The position numbers were made by a program, and so were the translations under genes. Below the pieces are notes generated by a model that was not told the DNA's origin, made no database searches, and saw only the letters and a list, made by a program, of their open reading frames with translations. 21,818 nt of DNA from Planctomycetota bacterium (lineage in GTDB: Bacteria; Planctomycetota; UBA1135), in NCBI GenBank assembly GCA_029243845.1, contig JAQWRF010000218.1:1-21818 (forward strand), given 5' to 3'. Positions 1 to 10,944 of this stretch are shown one piece after another; position 1 is the stretch's first letter; each line of letters starts with the position of its first letter.

Positions 1-123
1 ACAAACAGCGAATCCACGATCGGCAGCTACGAGTCCGGCGGGTGTTTACGCTTGCATAACGCAGATGTGATCGAGTTGTTTGAGCTTGTTAAGTCAGGCA
101 TAGCCGTTAGCATTGCTGGCTAA
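1..123 (+). CDS. L,D-transpeptidase (YkuD family), C-terminal end, partial
   Basis: An open frame runs in from the left edge and stops at TAA 121-123, giving 40 residues. They read ...TIGSYESGGCLRLHNADVIE... and then ELFELVKSGIAVSIAG. This matches the end of the YkuD catalytic domain: the S-x-G-C-[IVL]-R-[ML] motif with catalytic Cys at codon 43-45, followed by the usual HN-x-D-x-x-ELF-x-L-V segment and a short final strand. The family forms 3-3 peptide cross-links in peptidoglycan, or attaches proteins to it, in the periplasm. The upstream catalytic His lies outside the window, as does the start. The next gene begins 17 nt downstream on the same strand, so the two may be co-transcribed. The family call is firm for such a short piece because the Cys motif and its spacing to HN-x-D are intact. 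Confidence 0.8.
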   Translation, partial: TNSESTIGSYESGGCLRLHNADVIELFELVKSGIAVSIAG

Positions 124-140
124 TCGTCAAGATTAATGCA

Positions 141-914
141 ATGAACAGGGCGCTGCCGTTACTCATGCTGATGTGGGTTGGCTGCGTGGCCGCAAACAGG
201 CCTATCCAGGAGCCGACGACGCTGCGCGTCATGTCTTATAACATCAAGCATGGCTATGGCATGGACGGCAGAATCGATTTTGAGCGCATAGCCGCGGTCA
301 TCCGCAAGCAAAACCCTGATGTGGTGACGCTACAAGAGGTGGATAAGGCTGTTAGCCGCTCTGGGGGCGTTGATACGGCTCAGCATTTGGGACAGTTGCT
401 GGGTATGACCCCCCATTTCGCTAAATTCATGGATTATCAGGGCGGAGAGTACGGTTTGGCGGTTTTATCGAAGTTACCAATAGTAGAGTCGCACCGTCAC
501 CCATTGCCGGATGGCGCCGAGCCGCGTTGCGCTCTAGAAGTCGTGATAAGTATGGGCGAAAAGGACCATTTGCTGTCGGTGGTTGCAGTGCATAATGACT
601 GGACGGATGTCGGTTATCGCATTGCTCAGACAGAGGCTCTAAACGCGGCTTTGAGCGCCATTTCGCACCCGGTTATTCTTGCCGGTGACTTCAATGGTTT
701 AGCGGACGACGCATCGCTGTCTCTGCTAGAAGAACGTGGATGGCAGATTGTCGACAAGGGTGGGGCGTTTACCTTCCCGTCGGTCATCCCCGACCGCCAG
801 ATTGACTTCTTTATGCATCGTGGCTTTGCGGGTGTCGCTGTCGAAAACTGGGTGGTGGATGAGAGAATTGCATCAGACCACCGGCCGATTATTGGCGTGT
901 TTAGCTACCGCTAG
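141..914 (+). CDS. Exported endonuclease/exonuclease/phosphatase (EEP) family metal-dependent hydrolase
   Basis: This 257-residue protein has the full set of EEP superfamily motifs: MSYNIKHG (metal/active-site Asn34), LQEVD (metal ligand Glu66), GLAVLSKLP (105-113), HND (His151), GDFN (Asp183, Asn185), DRQIDF (Asp222) and SDHRP (Asp246, His247). The family hydrolyses phosphodiesters or phosphomonoesters with Mg2+; the members include DNases, sphingomyelinases and inositol phosphatases, and the substrate cannot be told here. The N-terminus (residues 1-18) is hydrophobic and ends WVGC at residue 15, a marginal lipobox, so secretion or lipid anchoring is likely. EPRCALEV (127-134) corresponds to the EPRGALEV stretch common in bacterial members. 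No Shine-Dalgarno sequence precedes ATG 141; the gene lies 17 nt after the transpeptidase stop. Confidence 0.85.
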   Translation: MNRALPLLMLMWVGCVAANRPIQEPTTLRVMSYNIKHGYGMDGRIDFERIAAVIRKQNPDVVTLQEVDKAVSRSGGVDTAQHLGQLLGMTPHFAKFMDYQGGEYGLAVLSKLPIVESHRHPLPDGAEPRCALEVVISMGEKDHLLSVVAVHNDWTDVGYRIAQTEALNAALSAISHPVILAGDFNGLADDASLSLLEERGWQIVDKGGAFTFPSVIPDRQIDFFMHRGFAGVAVENWVVDERIASDHRPIIGVFSYR

Positions 915-935
915 TAAAAGTCTTCGAAGGGCCGC

Positions 936-957
936 ATATGCTGTTATAAGAGCATAT
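936..957. other. Hairpin downstream of the EEP hydrolase gene
   Basis: ATATGCT (936-942) and AGCATAT (951-957) form a perfect 7-bp stem with an 8-nt loop, 21 nt after the stop codon at 914. No T-tract follows on either strand, so it is not a standard intrinsic terminator. It may be a 3' stability hairpin or a weak stop before the rrn promoters. Confidence 0.4.
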
Positions 958-1111
958 TAGAGATATCCAGTCGAGATTCTAGGCAACTCAAGCAGAATGT
1001 TGAGGTCGAGTTCGAGGGAGTTTGTCGGGCAGAATAAAGTTTTTTTGAGCGGCTCGGGCGAGGCCCCGTTTCAGCAATTTTATAAAGCCAAAGAAAAGTA
1101 GGGTTAATCTG

Positions 1112-1139
1112 TTGACCGGAGGATTGCAAGCTGTAAACT
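1112..1139 (+). promoter_or_regulatory. rrn promoter P1
   Basis: TTGACC (1112-1117), a 16-nt spacer and TAAACT (1134-1139) form a sigma70-like promoter. AT-rich sequence at 1070-1106 could serve as an UP element. The transcript would start near 1146, where CCTAAC/GTTAGG (1147-1152/1156-1161) makes a small hairpin. The same core recurs in P2, which supports both. Confidence 0.7.
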
Positions 1140-1239
1140 ATCCGGCCCTAACACGGTTAGGCGCTCTCTCGGAAAGAAGTTGGCGAAGTTAATTTCACGA
1201 TAAACTTCAATAATTTTCGGTAAAAAGTTCGTAAAGGAC

Positions 1240-1267
1240 TTGACCCTCTCTCAGAAAGTACTAAACT
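1240..1267 (+). promoter_or_regulatory. rrn promoter P2
   Basis: TTGACC (1240-1245), a 16-nt spacer and TAAACT (1262-1267) repeat the core of P1 exactly; the two nucleotides after the -10 (AT) are also shared. AT-rich sequence at 1200-1235 fits an UP element. The start would be near 1274, giving a leader of about 165 nt before 16S. Tandem promoters are typical of rRNA operons. Confidence 0.75.
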
Positions 1268-1276
1268 ATTAGGCCG

Positions 1277-1312
1277 CACTCGCTCAGGCTACGGCAAAAA
1301 TCGAGCGATGTG
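1277..1312 (+). other. Leader stem-loop upstream of boxA (boxB-like)
   Basis: CACTCGCTC (1277-1285) pairs with GAGCGATGTG (1303-1312) in a 9-bp stem with a single bulged T1309 and a 17-nt loop. It lies just after the P2 start and 22 nt before the boxA-like element, the place where rrn leaders often carry a boxB-type hairpin. Confidence 0.4.
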
Positions 1313-1334
1313 GTATCAGGCTGATTGCAGTCTG

Positions 1335-1352
1335 TGCTCATTTAAAACAAGG
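1335..1352 (+). promoter_or_regulatory. boxA-like antitermination element in the 16S leader
   Basis: TGCTCATTTAAAACAAGG resembles the rrn boxA of E. coli (TGCTCTTTAACAA), the site bound by NusB/S10 to keep RNA polymerase from stopping early in untranslated rRNA. A near copy (15 of 18 identical) sits before 23S at 3375-3392, which strongly supports the reading. Confidence 0.65.
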
Positions 1353-1385
1353 ATGACCCTGTCACACAATGAATTTGAGTGATAC
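1353..1385 (+). other. 16S processing stem, 5' strand
   Basis: ATGACCCTGTCAC (1353-1365) is exactly complementary to 3146-3158 after 16S. A second helix pairs 1371-1385 with 3130-3144, with one G-U pair and one mismatch, across an internal loop (1366-1370 against T3145). Together they close a long stem around the whole 16S gene, the usual RNase III substrate. Confidence 0.85.
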
Positions 1386-1410
1386 GAGTAAGAGTGCAAG
1401 GAAAAACCCA

Positions 1411-1432
1411 GATCCCAGCTTCGGCTGAGATC
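1411..1432 (+). other. UUCG hairpin before 16S
   Basis: GATC (1411-1414) pairs with GATC (1429-1432) and CAGC (1416-1419) with GCTG (1424-1427), around a TTCG tetraloop, with a C/A mismatch between the two helices. The 13-nt core CAGCTTCGGCTGA recurs at 3041-3053 just after 16S. Confidence 0.6.
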
Positions 1433-1440
1433 GACAATCA

Positions 1441-3020
<1,580 letters not shown>

Positions 3021-3038
3021 CCAGAGGATAAAAACTGG

Positions 3039-3054
3039 ATCAGCTTCGGCTGAT
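3039..3054 (+). other. UUCG hairpin after 16S
   Basis: ATCAGC-TTCG-GCTGAT is a perfect 6-bp stem with a UUCG tetraloop, 19 nt after the 16S 3' end. Its core is identical to the hairpin before 16S at 1416-1428, so the mature 16S is bracketed by two copies inside the processing stem. Confidence 0.6.
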
Positions 3055-3129
3055 AATTAGACTGGTAAACAATGTAAGTTTACTTACAGTGTGACAACAG
3101 TAACAAAAAACAAAAATAGTACTTTGAAA

Positions 3130-3158
3130 GTACCATTCAAATTCTGTGACAGGGTCAT
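3130..3158 (+). other. 16S processing stem, 3' strand
   Basis: GTGACAGGGTCAT (3146-3158) and 3130-3144 are complementary to the leader at 1353-1365 and 1371-1385. The pairing spans 13 perfect base pairs plus a second imperfect helix of 15 positions, so pre-16S can be cut out as one hairpin. Confidence 0.85.
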
Positions 3159-3185
3159 TTCTTTCTTTAATCCGGGTAGGATTTA

Positions 3186-3262
3186 GGGCCAGTAGCTCAG
3201 TTGGTTAGAGCGTCCGCCTGATAAGCGGGAGGTCAGAGGTTCAAATCCTCTTTGGCCCACCA
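3186..3262 (+). tRNA. ileT: tRNA-Ile (anticodon GAU)
   Basis: The 77 nt fold into a full cloverleaf: acceptor GGGCCAG/TTGGCCC with a terminal G-U, D arm AGCTCAGTTGGTTAGAGC, anticodon stem TCCGC/GCGGG with loop CTGATAA (anticodon GAT), T arm AGAGG-TTCAAAT-CCTCT, discriminator A and an encoded CCA. It sits in the usual 16S-23S spacer position. Confidence 0.97.
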
Positions 3263-3275
3263 CTCATCAACAAAT

Positions 3276-3351
3276 GGGGGTATAGCTCAGCTGGGAGAGC
3301 GACGCCTTTGCAAGGCGTAGGTCAGGGGTTCGAGCCCCCTTACCTCCACCA
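3276..3351 (+). tRNA. alaT: tRNA-Ala (anticodon UGC)
   Basis: The 76 nt fold into a cloverleaf: acceptor GGGGGTA/TACCTCC, which contains the G3-U70 pair that defines alanine identity, anticodon stem ACGCC/GGCGT with loop TTTGCAA (anticodon TGC), T arm CAGGGG-TTCGAGC-CCCCT region and an encoded CCA. It follows tRNA-Ile by 13 nt. Confidence 0.97.
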
Positions 3352-3374
3352 CTACCAGGGTCATTAAAGAAAGC

Positions 3375-3392
3375 TGTTCATTTACAATAAGG
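3375..3392 (+). promoter_or_regulatory. boxA-like element before 23S
   Basis: TGTTCATTTACAATAAGG matches the leader boxA copy (1335-1352) at 15 of 18 positions. A second boxA in the spacer before 23S is known from E. coli rrn operons. Its last two bases are also the first two of the 23S processing stem. Confidence 0.6.
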
Positions 3393-3415
3393 TTAGAAGT
3401 GTAATCGAAAAATCG
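3391..3415 (+). other. 23S processing stem, 5' strand
   Basis: GGTTAGAAGTGTAATC (3391-3406) is exactly complementary over 16 nt to 6465-6480, and after a 2x2 internal loop AAAATCG (3409-3415) pairs with 6456-6462. The stem encloses the whole 23S gene as an RNase III substrate. Confidence 0.88.
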
Positions 3416-3433
3416 AGCGCAATAATTAAAAAA

Positions 3434-6414
<2,981 letters not shown>

Positions 6415-6480
6415 TTTTGCTCTCTTCTGGAGTAGCAAAATAAAATTATCGTAAACGATTTTAAGATTACACTTCTAACC
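6415..6480 (+). other. 23S-5S spacer: trailer hairpin and 23S processing stem, 3' strand
   Basis: TTTTGCT (6415-6421) pairs with AGCAAAA (6434-6440), extended by CTC/GAG, to form a hairpin right after 23S. GATTACACTTCTAACC (6465-6480) and CGATTTT (6456-6462) then close the long stem with the sequence before 23S. Confidence 0.8.
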
Positions 6481-6486
6481 ACCATT

Positions 6487-6596
6487 TGTCCGGTGCCCAT
6501 AGACTATTGGTCACACCCGATTCCATTCCGAACTCGGTCGTTAAGTAGTAGTCGCCGATGATAGTGCATTGCGTGAAAGTAGGTTAGTGCCGGACT
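6487..6596 (+). rRNA. rrf: 5S ribosomal RNA
   Basis: This is a roughly 110-nt 5S gene. GTCCGG near 6488-6493 pairs with CCGGAC near 6590-6595 as terminal helix I. The loop B/C region CACACCCGATTCCATTCCGA and the following AACTCGG are the standard 5S signature. It lies about 72 nt after 23S, directly after the 23S processing stem, and is followed by a terminator. Confidence 0.95.
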
Positions 6597-6606
6597 TTAA
6601 ATAATG

Positions 6607-6641
6607 AACCCATCTAGTGTAAAAACTAGATGGGTTTTTTT
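6607..6641 (+). terminator. Intrinsic terminator of the rrn operon
   Basis: AACCCATCTAGT (6607-6618) and ACTAGATGGGTT (6625-6636) form a perfect 12-bp stem with a 6-nt loop; a run of seven T (6635-6641) begins in the last stem bases. It lies 11 nt after 5S and closes the operon. Confidence 0.95.
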
Positions 6642-6693
6642 ATGCCCGAACTTCCGGGGCAGAATGATGCGCCGCGGGGCTGCAAAGATCAAA

Positions 6694-6707
6694 AGCCCAC
6701 GTGGGCT
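6694..6707 (-). terminator. Possible terminator for the lexA-doxX direction
   Basis: AGCCCACGTGGGCT is a perfect 14-bp palindrome 34 nt past the doxX stop. On the minus strand it is followed by only four T before GATC, so it is a weak intrinsic terminator candidate. The interval between it and the rrn terminator holds no gene that I can support. Confidence 0.35.
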
Positions 6708-6740
6708 AGTCTTTGTTGTGTATCAAACGTCGCTAAACGT

Positions 6741-7148
6741 TTAAGCGTTGCGCTTGGCGTCTCTTGCAAACGCATCCCAAACTATAGAGTACTTGCCTGG
6801 CCCGGTCATTGCGATAACAGCCATAGCAGCAAAATATAGTAAGGCTAACTCCCATTCCTCGAAAGGATCTCCTCGATGCGCCGTTAACATGGCAATAAAC
6901 ATCGTAGCCGCGCACAAAAAAGCTGCGGGGCGGGTGAGTAGGCCAACTGCGACGCATACACCACCGACAAGTTCAGTGCCTTTCGCAATCCAGGCGAAAG
7001 CCATTGGCGCAGGGAAGCCGAGTGACCCTAGGAAACCAGCAAAGCCTTCTATGGCTTCGACGCCGCCATTCACAATTGCGTTATAGCCGTGTGATGCTAG
7101 GCCAAGGCCGGCAACAATTCTTAATAAGAGTAATGCAAAGTCATTCAT
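6741..7148 (-). CDS. DoxX family small membrane protein
   Basis: This 135-residue protein has four predicted membrane helices (about 4-23, 49-70, 74-91, 100-117). It has the DoxX family pattern: LLLRIVAGLGLASHGY at the first helix, GFAGFLGSLGFPAP (35-48), the E-L-V-G-G-V-C segment (59-65), GLLTRPAA (69-76) and the closing GPGKYS (116-121). DoxX-like proteins are small inner-membrane proteins; some are tied to quinone or thiosulfate redox chemistry or oxidative stress, but most have no proven function. The ATG lies 25 nt after the lexA stop on the same strand, yet TATACT sits only 6 nt before it, so doxX may have its own leaderless transcript. No Shine-Dalgarno sequence is visible. Confidence 0.85.
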   Translation of the reverse strand: MNDFALLLLRIVAGLGLASHGYNAIVNGGVEAIEGFAGFLGSLGFPAPMAFAWIAKGTELVGGVCVAVGLLTRPAAFLCAATMFIAMLTAHRGDPFEEWELALLYFAAMAVIAMTGPGKYSIVWDAFARDAKRNA

Positions 7149-7154
7149 CTTAAG

Positions 7155-7160
7155 AGTATA
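7155..7160 (-). promoter_or_regulatory. -10-like element before doxX
   Basis: TATACT on the minus strand ends 6 nt before the doxX ATG, inside the 25-nt lexA-doxX gap. Transcription would begin at or next to the start codon. No good -35 box is visible. Confidence 0.45.
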
Positions 7161-7173
7161 TCAGGCGAGCGCA

Positions 7174-7860
7174 CTAGTACTTACGAATGACACCCGATAC
7201 CACACCGCGAATTTCTAGGGTGTCGCAGTAGATGGGCTCCATTGCAGCATTTGCTGGCTGCAAAATATAGGTGCCGTTGTCTTGCGGGTAGAATTTCTTA
7301 AGGGTCGCCGTTTCGTTTTCGAGTACTGCGACCACGATATCACCTTCGCTTGGAGTTTTGTAACGACTAACTAATACAAAGTCTCCTGATTCGATATGTG
7401 CTTCAATCATGGACGTGCCATGTACTTCTAGCATATAGGTCTCTTCATTGGCATTCAGCAGTTGTGCCAAATTGATTTCTTCGCGGTCTTCAATAGTTTC
7501 GATTGCTGCACCCGCCGCGATGCGACCAAGCAATGGGATGTTTAATCCTTCTAGACCAAAGGTAGGCGGTGGAGTAGAAGTAGATTTGTTGACCAACTCG
7601 AAGGGCTGATGCTTGGGCACCTTAGGTTTTTGAATAAGCGCTGAGCCTTCCGGCGTCAGATCGAGACCGCGTGAAGCACCAGGCTCGAGATTCTCAAGAT
7701 ATCCTTTTTCTAGCAATGCTTGAACGTGCCCATATACCGTCACTCTGTTTACGCCCAATTTGCCACCTAGTTCTTGCATGGTTGGCGAAAGGCCGGTTTC
7801 ATGCTGGTGACTGCAGATTTCTTCAAGGACGGAAAGTTGTTTGGTGGTGATGGGTCTCAT
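7174..7860 (-). CDS. lexA: LexA repressor (SOS response, self-cleaving)
   Basis: LexA represses SOS genes and cleaves itself when RecA filaments form on damaged DNA. The chosen start gives 228 residues and an N-terminus that aligns exactly with E. coli LexA (MRPITTKQLSVLEEI). The winged helix-turn-helix covers residues 4-68 with a recognition helix near 37-48. A longer than usual linker (70-105, rich in K, P, S, T) leads to the cleavage site A116-G117 in GRIAAGAA, then catalytic Ser150 in HGTSM and Lys188 in ATLKKF. An in-frame ATG at 7917 would add 19 residues (MLGLCLPIQW...) unlike LexA proteins, although a TATAAA sits 8 nt before it. The gene is divergent from nadB, and the shared 91-bp gap holds repeated TGTTAG sites that may be LexA operators. 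Confidence 0.93.
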   Translation of the reverse strand: MRPITTKQLSVLEEICSHQHETGLSPTMQELGGKLGVNRVTVYGHVQALLEKGYLENLEPGASRGLDLTPEGSALIQKPKVPKHQPFELVNKSTSTPPPTFGLEGLNIPLLGRIAAGAAIETIEDREEINLAQLLNANEETYMLEVHGTSMIEAHIESGDFVLVSRYKTPSEGDIVVAVLENETATLKKFYPQDNGTYILQPANAAMEPIYCDTLEIRGVVSGVIRKY

Positions 7861-7868
7861 TAGGTGTT

Positions 7869-7942
7869 TGTTAGGGTATTGCCCCAGCCATTGTATCGGC
7901 AAACAAAGCCCTAACATGACATTTTTTTATAGAAAATGTTAG
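7869..7942. promoter_or_regulatory. Candidate LexA operator cluster between lexA and nadB
   Basis: TGTTAGGG (7869-7876, plus) and its reverse complement CCCTAACA (7909-7916) form an inverted pair with centres 40 bp apart. Read in their own directions both continue TGTTAGGGNNTTG. A third TGTTAG lies at 7937-7942. The pair flanks a lexA -10 candidate (TACAAT, minus, 7890-7895), and the third site overlaps the nadB -10. Self-regulation by LexA is inferred from position only; no classical CTGT-N8-ACAG or GAAC-N4-GTTC box is present. Confidence 0.4.
7890..7895 (-). promoter_or_regulatory. -10-like element for lexA
   Basis: TACAAT on the minus strand would start transcription about 22 nt before the ATG at 7860. 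The -35 region is weak and covered by one TGTTAGGG arm. An alternative, TATAAA (7926-7931, minus), lies 8 nt before the in-frame ATG at 7917. Confidence 0.35.
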
Positions 7943-7945
7943 AAT
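7916..7945 (+). promoter_or_regulatory. nadB promoter, probably leaderless
   Basis: ATGACA (7916-7921), an 18-nt spacer and TAGAAT (7940-7945) fit a sigma70-type promoter. The expected start, 7 nt after the -10, falls on the GTG start codon at 7952. This explains why no ribosome binding site is visible. Confidence 0.55.
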
Positions 7946-7951
7946 GCATAT

Positions 7952-9649
7952 GTGGCATCTGCCCTTTCTACATTTCCACCATTGCTAGCTTCGCCGCTAG
8001 CCCGTAACCCTCTAGCATTACGTAGTTTGCCGTCGTTTCGCGCCGACGTGATCGTTGTTGGTAGTGGTGCTGCCGGTTTGGCGGCAGCTATTTCTGCAGC
8101 AGACTCTGGGGCTCATGTGATGGTGCTCAGTAAAGGTCGTATCAATCAGACCAACACTTACGAAGCCCAAGGTGGCATCGCCGCAGCTGTTGGTGACGAC
8201 GATACGCCTCAACAACATGCCGATGACACCTATAGGCTCGGCTATGGTTTGTCAGATCGTAAAGTCGTCGATGAATTTACATCTGCGGCCCCCGAAACCA
8301 TTGAGTGGCTAGTCGAGAGCGGTATGCAGTTCGACTGTAATGCTGATAAATCATTCGATATCGGCCGTGAAGCTGGGCACAGCGTTCCGAGAATTTTGCA
8401 CAGCGCAGGCACGGCAACAGGACGCGAGCTGCAACGTACATTAATTGCACGAACTAAATCGCACCCCCGCATTGATGTTTATCATGCTACCGTTGCTATA
8501 GAGTTATTAAAAGATGCCGAGGGTGCCGTGCGTGGTTTGATTGCGATGACCAACATCCGCTCCGATAGTGATTTCGATACGGTCGTCTTTGAAGCTCCTG
8601 CAATAGTCTTTGCTACCGGTGGCGGTGGCCAGTTGTTTCGAGAAACGACTAACCCACAATTCGCTACTGCTGACGGTCTAGCAATGGCTTTGCGCGCAGG
8701 CGCCGAATTATGCGATCTCGAGTTTGTGCAGTTTCATCCGACAACTCTGTATGTGGCAGGCGCTGCGCGCTTTTTGATATCAGAAGTTACTCGTGGTGCA
8801 GGCGCAAAACTTCTCGACAAGAATGGTGTCGCTTTCATGAAAGATTGCCATCCCGATGCCGAGTTGGCACCGCGCGATGTCGTTAGCCGTGCAATTTACC
8901 GCCACATGATTAAAACCCATTCTCGGTACGTTTGCTTAGATCTGTCTTCAGTGCATTCACCTGCAACTCGGTTTCCGGCACTCGCAAAGATATGCCGTGA
9001 ATTCGGCATTGACATCGAAACCGAGTCTCTTCCCGTTAGGCCAGCTGTTCACTACTTTGTGGGTGGTATTAAGTCTAACTTGCATGGGCAAACGACAGTA
9101 CCAGGGCTATTCGCGGTTGGCGAGTGCTCATCAACAGGTTTTCATGGTGCTAACCGTATGGGTTCAAACTCTCTTCTTGAAGGTTTGGTCCACGGCCGTA
9201 TCTGTGGGCGAAACATTTCTAAATATGCAACTGCCGAGCGTCGCTGGTTGAGTCCAGTGCTAACTAAGGCGCAGCCACAAGCCGATGCACAGTTAAATCT
9301 TAATGATATGACTTACTCTTTGAAGTCATTGATGTGGAGTGAAGTCGGTATCGAGCGTTCAGCGGCGGGCCTAGAAGATGCGCATGTATTGCTTCAGAAC
9401 TGGGAGTCCTACCTCTCGCGTCTCGCACCATTCACGCCGCAGGGAGTGGAAGTCTTAAACATGGTTCAGGTAGCTCAGGCAATAGCCCGTTGCGCTACAT
9501 TCCGTACCGAATCACGCGGAGCACATTATCGCGAAGACTATCCGCAAAGCAGCGAAGATTGGAAAGTTCGCACCTCCGTCATCGCCGACAGACATCAGTT
9601 TTTGATTAAGTCAGAGACCAATAAATGGGCAGCACCAAAGACGGTATAG
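7952..9649 (+). CDS. nadB: L-aspartate oxidase
   Basis: This flavoenzyme oxidises L-aspartate to iminoaspartate, the first step of de novo NAD synthesis; NadA then makes quinolinate. The 565 residues hold the FAD dinucleotide fold VIVVGSGAAGLAAA (33-46), TYEAQGGIAAAV (69-80), the capping-domain stretch LEFVQFHPTTLY, the catalytic Arg region SEVTRGAGAKLLD, RPAVHYFVGGI, VGECSSTGFHGANRMGSNSL and a helical C-terminal domain. Length suits the family. The start is GTG; about 30 residues precede the FAD fold, somewhat longer than usual. The last 25 nt overlap hflX, suggesting co-transcription. nadA and nadC are not in the window. Succinate dehydrogenase/fumarate reductase flavoproteins are related, but the overall pattern and lack of neighbours favour NadB. 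Confidence 0.95.
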   Translation: MASALSTFPPLLASPLARNPLALRSLPSFRADVIVVGSGAAGLAAAISAADSGAHVMVLSKGRINQTNTYEAQGGIAAAVGDDDTPQQHADDTYRLGYGLSDRKVVDEFTSAAPETIEWLVESGMQFDCNADKSFDIGREAGHSVPRILHSAGTATGRELQRTLIARTKSHPRIDVYHATVAIELLKDAEGAVRGLIAMTNIRSDSDFDTVVFEAPAIVFATGGGGQLFRETTNPQFATADGLAMALRAGAELCDLEFVQFHPTTLYVAGAARFLISEVTRGAGAKLLDKNGVAFMKDCHPDAELAPRDVVSRAIYRHMIKTHSRYVCLDLSSVHSPATRFPALAKICREFGIDIETESLPVRPAVHYFVGGIKSNLHGQTTVPGLFAVGECSSTGFHGANRMGSNSLLEGLVHGRICGRNISKYATAERRWLSPVLTKAQPQADAQLNLNDMTYSLKSLMWSEVGIERSAAGLEDAHVLLQNWESYLSRLAPFTPQGVEVLNMVQVAQAIARCATFRTESRGAHYREDYPQSSEDWKVRTSVIADRHQFLIKSETNKWAAPKTV

Positions 9650-10944
9650 ATTCAAACGCGCTTGTTGATCGCGCCATAGTCGCTACCCTGATTTTACCTG
9701 GTAGTGGGGCGGATCGTGCTGTCGACCCTTTGCAAGAGATATCGGGTCTCGTCGAAGCTGCAGGAGCGAAAGTCGTCGGTGGACTTACCCAGCGTCTTAC
9801 TAAAATTAATCCTCGTACAGCATTTGGCCGTGGCAAGGTGTCAGAAATCCTTGACTTGGCAAAAGCTAACGACGCAACTCTAGTCGTTGTCGATCATGAT
9901 TTAAGTCCAGGCCAAGGGCGTAACCTAGAAAAAGATCTAGGAATGCGCGTTGTCGATCGCACCGAATTGATCTTGGACATTTTCGCTACCCGCGCACAAA
10001 CTAACCAGGCAAAGCTGCAAGTCGAGCTCGCGCAAATGGAATACGTAAAAACGCGCCTCAAAAGAATGTGGACTCACCTTGAGCGCACAGAAGGTGCCGT
10101 AGGTTCGCGTGGTCCTGGTGAAACGCAGCTTGAAACGGACAGGCGCTTAGTAGGCGCTAAGGTTACTTCACTCAAGCGAAAACTCAAGGAGATCGAAAAC
10201 CGTCGCCATCGCGAAGCCGTGGCGCGTGAATACCCATACACCGTTTCTCTGGTTGGCTACACCAACTCTGGCAAGTCCTCCATGTTGAAGAAGTTGACTT
10301 CGGCCGATGTTTACATTGCCGATCAGTTGTTTGCTACTCTTGATACGCGGGTGCGTTATTGGACACTTCAAGATACGCGAAAAGTCGTGCTTGCTGACAC
10401 CGTAGGCTTCGTGCGCGATTTGCCGCACAACTTAGTCGCCTCATTTCACGCTACGCTCGAAGAAACGATCAACGCCGATCTGTTAGTTCATCTTTGCGAT
10501 GCCTCTGATCCAGATTTGGAATTAAACATTGAAGCCGTTAACGACGTCTTGCAACAACTCGACGCTATCAACATCCCTTCGTTACTTGTGCTGAATAAAT
10601 GGGATAAAGTAGATGAACAGTTAGCTATCGAGTTGCGTCATAAATACCCAGATGCGCTTTATGCTTCGGTGCACGATGGCTTTGGTATAGACGGCCTCGA
10701 CTCAACGGTTGCAGCGTTGGTTGACGATTGGTCATTGCACTTAGAAATAGAAGTGCCAGCTACCGAAGGTAAGCTGTTGGCTGAGTTCAATCACCATGCA
10801 ATGATTGTTCGCGAACATTATGACGAGAGCAATTGGGTGGCGCACATTAGCTTAGCTCCTCGTCACTGGAACGCATTGCGCCCGCGACTAGAAGAGTGCG
10901 GCGGCAGGTTTAGCGCCGCTTCGGAGCGCCCACACCCTCAATAA
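9625..10944 (+). CDS. hflX: GTPase HflX
   Basis: HflX is a ribosome-associated GTPase that binds the 50S subunit and splits stalled 70S ribosomes, for example after heat stress. The 439 residues show the N-terminal HflX domain (18-110, with RTAFGRGKVSEI at 64-75), a helical linker ending in the signature SRGPGETQLE (161-170), then the G domain: G1 GYTNSGKSS (211-219), G2 Thr in LFATLDT, G3 DTVGF (258-262) and G4 NKWD (324-327). A short C-terminal domain follows. Its first 25 nt overlap the end of nadB in another frame. Its last 35 nt overlap the end of the LysM gene on the opposite strand. Confidence 0.96.
   Translation: MGSTKDGIDSNALVDRAIVATLILPGSGADRAVDPLQEISGLVEAAGAKVVGGLTQRLTKINPRTAFGRGKVSEILDLAKANDATLVVVDHDLSPGQGRNLEKDLGMRVVDRTELILDIFATRAQTNQAKLQVELAQMEYVKTRLKRMWTHLERTEGAVGSRGPGETQLETDRRLVGAKVTSLKRKLKEIENRRHREAVAREYPYTVSLVGYTNSGKSSMLKKLTSADVYIADQLFATLDTRVRYWTLQDTRKVVLADTVGFVRDLPHNLVASFHATLEETINADLLVHLCDASDPDLELNIEAVNDVLQQLDAINIPSLLVLNKWDKVDEQLAIELRHKYPDALYASVHDGFGIDGLDSTVAALVDDWSLHLEIEVPATEGKLLAEFNHHAMIVREHYDESNWVAHISLAPRHWNALRPRLEECGGRFSAASERPHPQ

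Larger units (their letters stand above)
3161..3373 (+). repeat. Inverted repeat bracketing the two spacer tRNAs
   Basis: CTTTCTTTAAT (3161-3171) and ATTAAAGAAAG (3363-3373) are perfect 11-bp complements enclosing both tRNA genes. Each arm adjoins a 10-nt direct repeat CAGGGTCATT (3150-3159 and 3356-3365). The stem would loop out the tRNA pair as its own domain between the 16S and 23S stems. The complementarity is seen; the function is inferred. Confidence 0.6.

Noticed and set aside
7861..7917. Longer LexA start at 7917
   Set aside because: The added 19 residues are unlike LexA N-termini and residue 20 aligns exactly with E. coli Met1. Kept as an alternative because TATAAA lies 8 nt before it.
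10911..10930. GCGC/TTCG/GCGC hairpin at the hflX/LysM junction as a bidirectional terminator
   Set aside because: The stem is imperfect and no T-run follows on either strand.
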